The position numbers and the translations under genes were made by a program. The notes beneath the pieces were generated by a model. The model was not told where the DNA came from and made no database searches. It saw only the letters and a program-made list of their open reading frames with translations. This document shows positions 13,117-21,079 of a stretch of DNA of 25,262 nt, one piece after another (within the stretch, counting starts at the first letter, position 1; each line of letters starts with the position of its first letter). Where the stretch lies: IMG/VR virus record IMGVR_UViG_3300001213_000031, positions 1 to 25,262 of that record; one strand, written 5' to 3'. This DNA comes from a virus.

Positions 13117-15693
13117 TTAGAACATCGCGCCTGCAGCACCTGTTGTTGTCGCGCCTACCATGCAGTAACGCAAGGCATCGAGCATATGGAACTTGCTTTT
13201 GTCTTTGATTTCCGAAGTCGGCAGCCCTCTAGCATCGGACTGCCTTGAGTAGGTTCCCAGTTCATCTCGCAGTGAATGCAAACTATCAAAAACAAAGAAC
13301 CTGCCGGTACGCGCGGCAGCAACGACGCGCGTGATACCAGATTCAACATCTGAGATCGGTGGAGCGAGTACGGGGATATGCTTCGCACCCCAGTCCCAAC
13401 GGAACTGGTGCTCGCTTGGAGCACCACCAAACCATGCTACGACTTTGTAACCCTCTGCATCTTTTATTGCAAGGTCCGTTTGTTCATCTGTTGTCAAACC
13501 ACCGCGCATTTCTTCTTTGAACACATAGTACTTGCGCTCGCTAGGTTTGCTGCCTTCAGGATCGACAGCAACAAAGATGAGGGCTGTGTGCAACGGACCG
13601 ATATCGATTCCTACGTAGCAAGGCCAGTTGAAAGGTATCTTAAACGGCTTTACAATATGCTTCTCGGTAACGTCGCCATAGATCAACCCTGCAGGTCTGG
13701 CATACTCGCCCTTATAGAACATTGAGAATAGCCAGGGTTGTAAATCCTTCTTTGCTTCCTCAAACTCCTCTTGTGAGAATGCAGGGTTCTCTGCGCTATC
13801 GAATTGTATGACGTCGTAGTTGGTGTCGCCGTTCTTCCACTTGTCGTATACTTCGAACTTCAACCAGCCTACGTTGTATAGAGTCGTCGCACCAAGCACA
13901 CGGCCCCTAGATAGTGATAAACGACGGCGTACAGCCTGCCAGGTACCTACTCTGTAATCGTCGTGCCCTACTTCGTCCAGCACAGCCGCCATTGCGGATG
14001 CTGATTCAAGGCCACTACCTGACTGTGCTGACCGTAAAATGATACGGCCCCACATTGTATCATCTGCACGTTTAGCCTGGAACTTGCCGGTCTTCGGATT
14101 CCGTAACTCGATAACTTTATCACCTGACCAGTAGCGCCCTAGATTCAGCACCTCTTCAAAAACGGTGCGCATCTCCGGTAGTAGCTTGAGCTTAAACATA
14201 TCGAAGGATGCGCTTACTGCAAGGTAGTCACCGCCGCCTTTCCCTTTGAAGCTACCTGCGCCATAGATCTCACGCCACAACCACCAAGGGACGAAACTTG
14301 TGTTGTGTGCAAAGATATCTTGTGCTACGAAGTTCCGGGTTCCTTCGATTTCCAAGTCCCAGGTCTCTTGCATACCTGTGTCGAGTATCTCTGTAATCTT
14401 GTCCCAGTAGATGTCAGAGTACGCCTCATTAATACCAACACCGAAGTGTTCTGCCAGCTGCTGTGCTACGTCACGTGAGGGGTACTGCCTTATGTAGCCC
14501 TTACCCTTCCTACCACGTGGCGCAAAGCCATGTAGTAGCTCTCTACCTTCTTGATCTACGTATCCATTGTGCTTTGTTTCGGGTCTGTACTGCGGATGAC
14601 CCAGAGCTCGCCAACATTTATCCAACGGGAAGTCGACACATACGTCCTTCACGTTCTCGCGATGGTTGAGTTTACGCTCTAGAAGTTCCAGTAGTTTCGC
14701 CTGCTTGTCACCTACGAAGCCGATATTCTCAGCAAACTTGAACAGTGACTCACGATCCGTGATTCTAAGGCGCCAGCTGTCGAAGATATTACCACGTTCG
14801 TCGTATCCAACGGCACGGTACCACTTGTAAGTAATAATACCGAACCTTAGCAGCAAATGCTGTACGTCATCGAGCATGCCCTCTGACGACAGACCTAGTA
14901 CTACACTTTTCACATCGACAGTGCCGTCTGTACTATACAGGCCTTGTAGCACCTCTGCTATGAACTCGTTGCGTAACGTAAATACGAACTCCGGGATACG
15001 TTTATGAATCGCTAAGGTATCCCAAATGCCCCATTGCACGCACAACTCCCGCAGTGCGTTACCCCTTGGTGCGTCTTTGCTGCGTCTGATTCGGTAGTCT
15101 GGACGCTTCTCACTTTGCTGCACCAACGTACACGCTTGTGGTAAACAGTCGTTGAAGTCTTTCAGGATCGTGACATCGGTGTTGGTAAACTGCGGCGTAA
15201 TGCCGCGAGTGCAACCATCACCGAGAATGTAGCCCAATAGGCGCATTTCTTGCGGGTCAGCTGTATTCTGACCAAGTTCAGGGTAGCTACGTGGTACCCC
15301 AATCCAATCACCAACCAGCATTTCACCTGCGGGTTTCCAGCCTGTTTCGCTGTATAACGGATGCTCTTTAGTTACCTCGATCTTACGGCCTGTCGCAGTG
15401 ACAATCGCAAGTAATGGCTTTACACCCATACTCTGCGACTGTAACACCTTAGACCTTTGTATCCGTAATCCTTTGCCGAGGCTTAGTATATGATCGCCAG
15501 GTCTTATCTTACAAACTTCAACCGACGCTCCAGTCCCTGTAAAAATCTTCGCCAATGCTGCCAGGCATTTCCCGCCCTGTGTACCGGCGAGTACAAAAAT
15601 GTTGCGTGCGGAGGAGTCCCATGCACGTAACTGTCCAGGGTGAAAATTCAGACGTAGCGCACCGCCTGTAACGTCATAGAGGGTCTTGGCCAT
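13117..15693 (-). CDS. terL: Terminase large subunit, interrupted by an intein
   Basis: 858 residues from the ATG at 15693 (GAGG 6 bases upstream); a TTG two codons earlier is also possible. The start overlaps the terS stop by 20 bases. After removal of the intein (residues 43-464) the host protein is about 436 residues, normal for TerL. N-extein HPGQLRAWDSSARNIFVLAG leads to the Walker A region GTQGGK, which is completed by TS after the intein. Walker B is AAVLDEVGHDD. The nuclease half has VGIDIGPLHTALIFVAVD for the first catalytic Asp and KFHMLDALRY near the end. TerL is the ATP-driven packaging motor and the headful or cos nuclease. It can be active only after protein splicing because the intein splits the ATP-binding loop. 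Confidence 0.93.
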   Translation of the reverse strand: MAKTLYDVTGGALRLNFHPGQLRAWDSSARNIFVLAGTQGGKCLAALAKIFTGTGASVEVCKIRPGDHILSLGKGLRIQRSKVLQSQSMGVKPLLAIVTATGRKIEVTKEHPLYSETGWKPAGEMLVGDWIGVPRSYPELGQNTADPQEMRLLGYILGDGCTRGITPQFTNTDVTILKDFNDCLPQACTLVQQSEKRPDYRIRRSKDAPRGNALRELCVQWGIWDTLAIHKRIPEFVFTLRNEFIAEVLQGLYSTDGTVDVKSVVLGLSSEGMLDDVQHLLLRFGIITYKWYRAVGYDERGNIFDSWRLRITDRESLFKFAENIGFVGDKQAKLLELLERKLNHRENVKDVCVDFPLDKCWRALGHPQYRPETKHNGYVDQEGRELLHGFAPRGRKGKGYIRQYPSRDVAQQLAEHFGVGINEAYSDIYWDKITEILDTGMQETWDLEIEGTRNFVAQDIFAHNTSFVPWWLWREIYGAGSFKGKGGGDYLAVSASFDMFKLKLLPEMRTVFEEVLNLGRYWSGDKVIELRNPKTGKFQAKRADDTMWGRIILRSAQSGSGLESASAMAAVLDEVGHDDYRVGTWQAVRRRLSLSRGRVLGATTLYNVGWLKFEVYDKWKNGDTNYDVIQFDSAENPAFSQEEFEEAKKDLQPWLFSMFYKGEYARPAGLIYGDVTEKHIVKPFKIPFNWPCYVGIDIGPLHTALIFVAVDPEGSKPSERKYYVFKEEMRGGLTTDEQTDLAIKDAEGYKVVAWFGGAPSEHQFRWDWGAKHIPVLAPPISDVESGITRVVAAARTGRFFVFDSLHSLRDELGTYSRQSDARGLPTSEIKDKSKFHMLDALRYCMVGATTTGAAGAMF
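14302..15567 (-). mobile_element. Intein with LAGLIDADG homing endonuclease inside the TerL Walker A motif
   Basis: 422 residues, from Cys43 to Asn464 of TerL, with Thr465 as the +1 nucleophile. Splicing motifs are all present: N-terminal CLAALAKIFTGTGA, block B VTKEHPLY with the T-x-x-H pattern, and the C-terminal WDLEIEGTRNFVAQDIFAHN with penultimate His and final Asn. The endonuclease has two LAGLIDADG helices, LLGYILGDG and LQGLYSTDG, each keeping its acidic residue, so cleavage activity looks intact. The insertion point lies between GK and TS of GTQGGKTS, a highly conserved ATPase site and a favoured intein location. The element is in frame with no stops. Confidence 0.93.
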
Positions 15694-16183
15694 CCACAAC
15701 CTCGGTCACGCGGGTTGCAACGCCGTCGACAACGTCCAGGTGTGTCGGTTTGATGTCGATAACGTCGGCCGCTTCTATTGCGAGTTGCTCACGTGGTCTT
15801 ACAATCTCAACCACGTTGAAGTTAACTATCTGCGTGTTACCTTCGGATTTCTCTGCAGTCACGTAACCGAGGCGTGCCTGCAGATCCGTTACCCTCACTA
15901 GCGAGTCGATAGCCTTAAGGCTACCAGCTAGCACAGCGGGCATTAACGACTCCACAGCCACTTCCAGGCGATAGAATAGGGTCGAGCGTAGCTCGTTCGC
16001 GGCTGCCTCGTTGATGGCGCCTGCACGGTCAAGTGCATCTCTCAGATAACGCTGTACTTGACCGACACTCAGATCCATATCCTTCGCGATCTGGTCGACA
16101 CGCGTGCCGTGCAAACGTGCTGCTAGTACCTGCGACTGGATCGTGAGGTTCTTAGCGGTGTGCCCAATCGGTTTGAAGATCAC
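15674..16183 (-). CDS. terS: Terminase small subunit (probable)
   Basis: 169 residues from a GTG whose first bases overlap the upstream stop as GTGA (16180-16183), with GGAG 8 bases before it. Residues about 24-55 form a helix-turn-helix: AARLHGTRVDQIAKDMDL then SVGQVQRYLRDALDRAG. The rest is helical and could oligomerise, with an acidic and Val-rich tail. The small subunit recognises the packaging site and presents DNA to TerL. The call rests on the DNA-binding motif, the size and the position directly before terL. No family-specific residue was identified, so it is probable rather than certain. Confidence 0.72.
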   Translation of the reverse strand: MIFKPIGHTAKNLTIQSQVLAARLHGTRVDQIAKDMDLSVGQVQRYLRDALDRAGAINEAAANELRSTLFYRLEVAVESLMPAVLAGSLKAIDSLVRVTDLQARLGYVTAEKSEGNTQIVNFNVVEIVRPREQLAIEAADVIDIKPTHLDVVDGVATRVTEVVDGQDPL

Positions 16184-16698
16184 GTGGCTTCTCCGATGCG
16201 TCTGTACATACGAGATACAGCGTCCGCTATCTGGACACGCATGAGTGCATCGCCTGCAGCGCGTTCCATGAAGCGTTGGCCTTTCTGACCCTTTATCGAA
16301 CGTGCGAAGATGTAGCCAGCACGCCCGTTACGTGTAACCTTGCCGACAATACGTGCTATCTTACCATGCATCCCAGGTGCAGTCCACACCATTGCTTTGC
16401 CCTTCGCGTAGATTCTCTGTCCACGCGGCCCGTAAATGCCGGTGCCGTACTCCACAAAGGCAGCATAGGGGACAGGAATGTGTACTTTGAATTCATCACC
16501 GCGGTTGTCAACGTTGATATCAACTCGCAACATAGACCACATGTGCCCTGAGCGACGTGGCACATAGCGGCGGTAGGTATTCAACACAATCGAGTGTATC
16601 TCACCGCGGGTTCGCTGTTTCTCAGCCGCAATACGCCGAGCTACCTGGCCTGGCGTTAGAGGTTTTTTACTGAACATTACAATGCCCATTGTCACCAC
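16180..16698 (-). CDS. HK97 gp10-like head-tail connector/neck protein
   Basis: About 172 residues; first gene of the leftward operon. Start choice is uncertain: GTG at 16698 has AAGGTGA 6 bases upstream, and a second GTG (16695) and ATG (16689) follow in frame. The sequence has the pattern of the HK97 gp10 family: an N-terminal basic helix, YVPRRSGHMWSML, then VPYAAFVEYGTG, a basic middle, and QRFMERAAGDALMR near the end. Family members join the neck or tail completion complex, although they usually lie after the head genes. Its place before terS is a little unusual. The upstream promoter at 16733-16761 directs its transcription. Confidence 0.7.
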   Translation of the reverse strand: MVTMGIVMFSKKPLTPGQVARRIAAEKQRTRGEIHSIVLNTYRRYVPRRSGHMWSMLRVDINVDNRGDEFKVHIPVPYAAFVEYGTGIYGPRGQRIYAKGKAMVWTAPGMHGKIARIVGKVTRNGRAGYIFARSIKGQKGQRFMERAAGDALMRVQIADAVSRMYRRIGEAT

Positions 16699-16732
16699 CA
16701 GAAGTCACCTTGTTAGAGCATTCTCTAATGTT

Positions 16733-16761
16733 ATTATACCGAAAAACACTGTGCAAGGCAA
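16733..16761 (-). promoter_or_regulatory. Leftward sigma70-like promoter of the virion operon
   Basis: On the minus strand TTGCCT (16761-16756) and TATAAT (16738-16733) are separated by 17 bases, about 35 bases before the first candidate start of the gp10-like gene. It shares the GGTATAATAA context with the promoter at 2025-2053. Confidence 0.72.
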
Positions 16762-16804
16762 CGTCCAGATGGAAAGGCCCGAACATCTCTACAGAATATG
16801 CAAA

Positions 16805-16946
16805 AATTAGAAGAATTAGAAGATTAGGCGTCGAAGATGCCCCTATAATAGCTATTTAAGGAAAACGTACCTTGTTCGTTGACCTTTCATTTTTCTTAAT
16901 GTATAGGAGTAAATCTAATTCGTCTAATCTTCTAATTCTTCTAATT
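16805..16946. repeat. 23-base inverted repeat built of iteron-like TCTAATTCT units in the divergent control region
   Basis: The arms at 16805-16827 and 16924-16946 are perfect inverted copies of 23 bases, 96 bases apart. The right arm belongs to four head-to-tail units, TCTAATTCG, TCTAATCT, TCTAATTCT and TCTAATTG (16914-16947), and the left arm holds about three units in the opposite orientation. Stacked short repeats between two divergent promoters suit a repressor operator or the binding array of a replication origin. The arms could also form a hairpin. Which of these applies cannot be told from sequence alone. Confidence 0.85.
16879..16907 (+). promoter_or_regulatory. Possible second rightward promoter inside the inverted-repeat loop
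   Basis: TTGACC (16879-16884) and TATAGG (16902-16907) are 17 bases apart. Transcripts from it would run through the right-hand repeat arm and carry a leader of about 150 bases before the RuvC-like gene. The -10 is weak, so this is tentative. Confidence 0.35.
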
Positions 16947-17011
16947 GTTACAGTGCGCCTTAAAGTTTGCCACATTTGCTGTCATATCCACAGGCCGTTT
17001 TCAATTGGGGC

Positions 17012-17040
17012 TTGCAAAAAACGAGATGTTATGTTAAAAT
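17012..17040 (+). promoter_or_regulatory. Rightward sigma70-like promoter of the replication operon
   Basis: TTGCAA (17012-17017) and TAAAAT (17035-17040) are 17 bases apart and directly precede the RuvC-like gene. The -35 has the same TTGC start as the two leftward promoters. The closest repeat arm ends 65 bases upstream, compatible with regulation by a protein bound there. Confidence 0.62.
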
Positions 17041-17061
17041 AGAGTTCTACAATTAAGAAAA

Positions 17062-17538
17062 GTGGGGGACAATACAACACTGATGCCGATTGCTACTACG
17101 ATCCTTGCCCTCGACCCAGGGGAGACAACCGGTTACGCATTTCTCCATGATTGTGAACTTGTAGCAGCGGGCGCGTTGCGCATGAATGTATTAGAGCTCT
17201 GGCAGTTTCTGCTGTCGACCTGCCCCGACGAGATAGTGTGTGAGAACTTTATCGTCTACGCCGATAAGGCACAGAGTTTGTCGTGGTCACCTGTGTATAC
17301 AATCAGGTTGATCGGGGTTGTCGAATTATATGCGGAACTGAATCACCTACCTTGGCGACTACAACTTGCAGCAGAGGCAAAAGGATTCATTAAGGATGTT
17401 GGAGAGACCAAAAACAAACATGCCGCAGACGCCGTCCGGCACGCCTACTACTACTGCTACAAGACCGGAAAGCTCGGGGCGCGTCAGTGTATTGCAAAAG
17501 CGAGCGGAGGTATACGCCCTGAAAGTGCAACCGCCTGA
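17062..17538 (+). CDS. RuvC-like (RNase H-fold) Holliday junction resolvase
   Basis: 158 residues from GTG at 17062, or 151 from the in-frame ATG at 17083; neither has a textbook ribosome site (GGGGGA lies 13 bases before the ATG), so the start is uncertain. From the ATG, ILALDPGETTGYAF holds the first catalytic Asp, EIVCENFIVY gives the central Glu, and KHAADAVRHAYYYCY near the C-terminus gives the last acidic residue. This is the arrangement of phage RuvC-like nucleases, which resolve branched DNA during recombination or before packaging. It is the first gene of the rightward operon, just before a helicase. A related RNase H-fold nuclease with another substrate cannot be excluded. Confidence 0.75.
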   Translation: MGDNTTLMPIATTILALDPGETTGYAFLHDCELVAAGALRMNVLELWQFLLSTCPDEIVCENFIVYADKAQSLSWSPVYTIRLIGVVELYAELNHLPWRLQLAAEAKGFIKDVGETKNKHAADAVRHAYYYCYKTGKLGARQCIAKASGGIRPESATA

Positions 17539-19156
17539 CGGTAGCGACCCTACATTACTAGAAGCCAGCGCGCTGAATCTACGCGACCTGATTTCGGAGG
17601 GTTATGTACCTTCGTCGCATGCTACTGCCTGGCTACAGCGACAGGAAGCGCTACGCGACCAGCTGACGGCGGCTGCTACCGACACGCGGCCTCTAGTAGA
17701 AGAACCACGATTGCTTGATTATCAAACGGCAGGCGTTAGATTCATCCTGCGTTCTAAACACACGCTGCTTGGAGACACTACAGGTGCCGGCAAGACAGTA
17801 CAGGTGCTTGCTGCCGCTCGTATAGCGAAGGCGACACGTATCGTAGTAGCTGCTCCGCGTTTTTTGCATCTTAAGTGGGCACAGGAAGTCATGGAATGGT
17901 ATCCCGAAGCGGCCCCCTTAGTCTACGAGAGTACGATAAAGCGCAACAACTTCCTCAAAGACTTTGACCTAAACGATGACCTACCTCAGCCTGTAGTCCT
18001 AATAGTTACAGGCAAGGCCCTGAAGAATGAAAATATCAAGAGAGTTAAATGGGACTGGTTCGTCTACGACGAGTCTTCAGCGGTACGTAACAGAGGTACG
18101 CAGCTTGCACATGCTGCAACGGGCATACAGGCTAATTATAAGACCTTGATTACAGCCACGGGTCAGGACTCTTTGCCGAGCGAGTTATGGTCACTCCTGC
18201 ATGTTCTAGAACCACAACGGTTTACCTCTTACTGGCGCTTTGCCAATCAGTTCGTCGACTTCGACGTTGCCCGCGGCCGCGGTGGCATGCAGATCAAGGT
18301 ACCTAGGGGAGTAAATAAACGAAATCTACCGTACTTGCATGATATCTTAAGTCTGTATCTACTGCGCAGAAGTAGAGCTGACGTAGGATTTGACGAGCCG
18401 CAGGAAGAGACCATACCTGTAGAGATGGAACCAACACAGCGCGAAGTTTACGAGCGCGTGGCCCACGAGACGGTAGTCTCATTAACCGACGGTACAGATG
18501 TTGTAATACTAAACGAAATGTCACGTCTAATGCCGCTACGTCGCATCTGTGTCAGTCCCCATCTGTTTGATGATAGCTTCCCTGAAATGTCAGGTAAAAT
18601 ACGTGTTGCCGTGGAGTATGCACAGCTGCACAGTGATGAGCAGCTGCTAGTTTTTTGCTCGTTTCGCCCAGGCGTAGAGAGCCTATGTAAACAGATGCAG
18701 CTCGTGAAAATATCTGCTGCCTTTATACACGGCGGTTTGACAGATACCACGATTGAGACGGAGATCGCGCGCTTCCAGCAGGGTCATACCCGCGTCTTGG
18801 TAACCACGCCTGCTATCGGTGGTTTCGGGCACAACCTCCAAAACAGCAGACGTCTTTTACTTGTCGACAGACCCTACAGCAGGTTGCAAGTACAACAACT
18901 TATCGGTCGTCTAATCAGACACGGAGGAGAAGGTACTGTTACTGTTAGCTCACTTGCCTGCATCGACAGCATTGACCAAGACATCGAGTTGCTGCACGGT
19001 GATAAACAGGCACGCTTCGATGATGTTTACGTTGCACGCAAAGTTCTTGCTAATCTGCTAGCAAAGTATGCGAGCGGTACGAGAATAACAGGCCGTTCTG
19101 CGAAGCAGGCTTGCGGAAAACCTAAGGTTGTAATAAAATTCAAGAAAGAGAGGTAG
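17525..19156 (+). CDS. SNF2/SF2-type DNA helicase
   Basis: 543 residues from GTG at 17525. The frame is open back to an ATG at 17366, but that part overlaps the RuvC-like gene and is Pro/Thr-rich without domain character. GGAGG at 17506-17510 is 14 bases before the GTG and 8 before an in-frame CTG, so the start is not settled. Motifs are complete: LLDYQTAGVRFIL (Q-motif-like), GDTTGAGKT (83-91), VYDESSA (motif II), TATGQDSLPSELW (motif III), then the second RecA-like domain with LLVFCSFRPGVE, FIHGG, RVLVTTPAIGGFGHNLQ (motif V) and QQLIGRLIRHG (motif VI). SNF2-like phage helicases remodel DNA in replication or recombination. Its place before a Sak4-like ATPase supports that role. Confidence 0.88.
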   Translation: MQPPDGSDPTLLEASALNLRDLISEGYVPSSHATAWLQRQEALRDQLTAAATDTRPLVEEPRLLDYQTAGVRFILRSKHTLLGDTTGAGKTVQVLAAARIAKATRIVVAAPRFLHLKWAQEVMEWYPEAAPLVYESTIKRNNFLKDFDLNDDLPQPVVLIVTGKALKNENIKRVKWDWFVYDESSAVRNRGTQLAHAATGIQANYKTLITATGQDSLPSELWSLLHVLEPQRFTSYWRFANQFVDFDVARGRGGMQIKVPRGVNKRNLPYLHDILSLYLLRRSRADVGFDEPQEETIPVEMEPTQREVYERVAHETVVSLTDGTDVVILNEMSRLMPLRRICVSPHLFDDSFPEMSGKIRVAVEYAQLHSDEQLLVFCSFRPGVESLCKQMQLVKISAAFIHGGLTDTTIETEIARFQQGHTRVLVTTPAIGGFGHNLQNSRRLLLVDRPYSRLQVQQLIGRLIRHGGEGTVTVSSLACIDSIDQDIELLHGDKQARFDDVYVARKVLANLLAKYASGTRITGRSAKQACGKPKVVIKFKKER

Positions 19157-19160
19157 TTGA

Positions 19161-19424
19161 GTGAGCGCTATGACGCGCGCGTTAGGGGAAGGCATCCAAC
19201 GCGTAAACAAGCAGGCATTACAGCTGTACACCTCAGGCCGTGTAACGGATGTTGAACTGCAGAAGATCGTTGCTGCGGGCAAGACGTACGTTGACACCGT
19301 CGAAGAGGTACTGACGGATACGACAGCTCTCGAGCTGGACGTATTCAGCGACCCTGTTCTTGCGGTAATGGATCTATTCACACCAGGGAGGAAAACCAAT
19401 GCCGCCGAAGGCTCCAGTTCGTAA
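19161..19424 (+). CDS. Small protein of unknown function
   Basis: 87 residues from a GTG with GAGAGG 7 bases upstream, 4 bases after the helicase stop and overlapping the next gene by 26 bases. This fit in an otherwise tight operon is the main reason to accept it. The sequence is mostly helical (VNKQALQLYTSGRVTDVEL, then TYVDTVEEVLTD) with a slightly acidic character and a polar tail. There are no cysteines and no membrane segment. The product is not recognised. Context suggests a small accessory factor of replication or recombination. Confidence 0.65.
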   Translation: MSAMTRALGEGIQRVNKQALQLYTSGRVTDVELQKIVAAGKTYVDTVEEVLTDTTALELDVFSDPVLAVMDLFTPGRKTNAAEGSSS

Positions 19425-20487
19425 GGCAACCGCGGTTGGCGCGTCGCCACAACCAAAGCAGCTCGCAGCAAGGGAAGCGACGGGACCACAGGCTGCAAGT
19501 AGTACTAAAGTACCTCTCGACGTACATGACTACTTGAAAGCACTGGTTTTCGGGTACAGTGGTAGCGGCAAGTCTCACCTGCTAACTACAGTACTCGACT
19601 GCCCAGAAGCTCTGCCGGCTCTTGTGATCTCTGTCGATCAGGGTACACGTACACTCTGGCGTCGTTTCAGAAACGCAGACCCTTCACTAGTTCGTCTAGC
19701 GCAGGCAAACACTACTGCAGATCTTGACAAAGAGCTTCTGGTCTTGTCGAAGCCACACAACCCTTATAAGCTGTTGGCGATCGACGGTATCTCGACAGCC
19801 TACCGGCGGATTCTGCAAGACATCGAGCCACCCTTGACCGTAGCGGGGCACATACTGCCTACATCCATGTCAGAATGGAAGAACGCTACGATAAGAGACC
19901 GCGGTATCGTGCTCGAGATCATGACGTACTTAGGTGACTGGCTGACCCGGAAGGTGAACGTACACGTGATTGTCACTGCTTTAGCTGACGATCTAACGAG
20001 TGACGAGGGGAAGCAGACAGGCCAAACCGGTGTGCTGCTGCCCGGCAGACTCCGTCGTGCATTTCCTGGCATGTTCGACATGGTCGGGTTTCTAACGGTA
20101 GAGGCAGGACCGAAAGTTAGAAACGAACCGAGGCGTACTTTCTGGCGCTTGCAACTGCTGCCCAGCGCGAGCGTTGTAGAGGTGCGTTCAAGGTACGCCG
20201 ATAGTTCACAGGTAACTGACCTGGTGAACCCTACAGTTGCGATGCTGCTGCAGGCTGCTGCGTTGGAAGGTATAACATACGCACAGACCGCAACTGTCGC
20301 AGAGGAAGAGAGTGATGTGTCGGAGGACGCTGTCCTGGAGGACGAGGTGTCGGAAGATGTGACCGCAGCAGAGTCGCAACCAATAGTCCAGGATGTCGTA
20401 CAGTCAGAGTACGACAACGAGGGTCTAGAATCCGACAGCGGTGTCGTAGGAGATGATGACGGCAATCTCGATCTTGTTGCCGTTTAG
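19399..20487 (+). CDS. Sak4-like RecA-fold ATPase (phage recombinase/ssDNA-annealing related)
   Basis: 362 residues from ATG with GGGAGG 7 bases upstream. Residues 1-45 are a polar Ala/Lys-rich leader. The ATPase core has Walker A in VFGYSGSGKSHLL, a strand VISVDQG, Walker B KLLAIDGIST, and HVIVTALADD followed by an exposed GKQTGQTGVLLPGRLRR loop, then FDMVGFLTVE. This matches the single-domain RecA-like proteins of phages (Sak4/AAA_24 type) that work in single-strand annealing or as replication-linked ATPases. The C-terminal 80 residues are strongly acidic (EEESDVSEDAVLEDEVSED), like tails that recruit partners or mimic DNA. It is followed by a DUF669 gene, the usual neighbour of this family. 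Confidence 0.8.
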   Translation: MPPKAPVRKATAVGASPQPKQLAAREATGPQAASSTKVPLDVHDYLKALVFGYSGSGKSHLLTTVLDCPEALPALVISVDQGTRTLWRRFRNADPSLVRLAQANTTADLDKELLVLSKPHNPYKLLAIDGISTAYRRILQDIEPPLTVAGHILPTSMSEWKNATIRDRGIVLEIMTYLGDWLTRKVNVHVIVTALADDLTSDEGKQTGQTGVLLPGRLRRAFPGMFDMVGFLTVEAGPKVRNEPRRTFWRLQLLPSASVVEVRSRYADSSQVTDLVNPTVAMLLQAAALEGITYAQTATVAEEESDVSEDAVLEDEVSEDVTAAESQPIVQDVVQSEYDNEGLESDSGVVGDDDGNLDLVAV

Positions 20488-20581
20488 GAGGTGAAAATAG
20501 GGCAAGAAAGCGGGACCTGTCGAAACATACAGCTCTAGGTGGAGATACCTAAAAATCACAACACAAGAAAGGAACATCACA

Positions 20582-20992
20582 ATGGCTATCTCATTGAATC
20601 TGTCCGGTGTGCAAGCACGCTCCTTCGAACCGCTGCCTGAGGGCAAGTACCTGGTCGAGGTCCTCGAGGTCAAAGCGAAGATTGCGGCATCCTCAGGTGC
20701 CCCTATGTTGGCTTGGACGTTCCGTGTGCTCGACGAGGATTACGAAGGGCGTCAACTGTTCACGAACACCGTGCTGACCGACAACAGCCTCTGGAAGTTG
20801 AAGTCCTTCCTGATCGCTCTCGGTTATACCGAGGAAGAACTGAACGGCGAAATCGAACTGGATCCCGACGAGCTCGTTGGCCTGCAGGCTGTGGCCAGGG
20901 TCAAAACACGCGAGTACCAAGGCGAGACGCGCAACGACGTCAACGCACTGGAGGCAGTAGCGGTCGCAGAGCCTTCGACGGCAGCCGAATAG
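20582..20992 (+). CDS. DUF669-family protein, probable single-stranded DNA-binding partner
   Basis: 136 residues from an ATG with GAAAGGA upstream. Visible family features are the N-terminal FEPLPEGKYLVEVLEVKAK, then PMLAWTFRVLDEDYEGRQLF, DNSLWKLKSFLIALGY, and the late VGLQAVARVKTREYQGETRN, giving an OB-like alternation of strands. DUF669 proteins accompany phage recombinases and are thought to bind single-stranded DNA. The end is an Ala/Glu tail. The 94-base gap before it (20488-20581) holds an AGGAGG just after the previous stop but no sensible start codon, and a very small TAGGT...ACCTA hairpin. Codon choice here is more G/C-ending than in neighbouring genes, consistent with high expression. 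Confidence 0.78.
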   Translation: MAISLNLSGVQARSFEPLPEGKYLVEVLEVKAKIAASSGAPMLAWTFRVLDEDYEGRQLFTNTVLTDNSLWKLKSFLIALGYTEEELNGEIELDPDELVGLQAVARVKTREYQGETRNDVNALEAVAVAEPSTAAE

Positions 20993-21010
20993 AACGGAAG
21001 TCCCTCACAT

Positions 21011-21040
21011 TGTCCAGGCTGCAGAGGAGCAGCCTGGACA
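21011..21040 (+). terminator. Strong 12-pair hairpin between the DUF669 gene and the primase gene
   Basis: TGTCCAGGCTGC at 21011-21022 pairs perfectly with 21029-21040 around the 6-base loop AGAGGA. There is no run of T directly after it (TCCTATGCTC follows), so it is not a textbook intrinsic terminator. It could stop part of the transcription, protect the 3' end of the upstream mRNA, or limit primase expression. The stem itself is certain, the role is not. Confidence 0.55.
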
Positions 21041-21079
21041 TCCTATGCTCTTATATCTTGCCCTGGGGGTTGTAGTGCC

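Noticed and set aside
16844-16849. TATAAT on the plus strand as a promoter -10
   Set aside because: No acceptable -35 lies 16-18 bases upstream.
19800-20465. 221-codon minus-strand open frame
   Set aside because: Antisense of the Sak4-like ATPase; Ser/Thr-rich translation comes from the acidic tail codons.
20483-20540. AGGAGG after the Sak4-like gene as the ribosome site of a small gene
   Set aside because: The nearby GTG abuts the site and its frame ends after 15 codons; no other start is suitably spaced.
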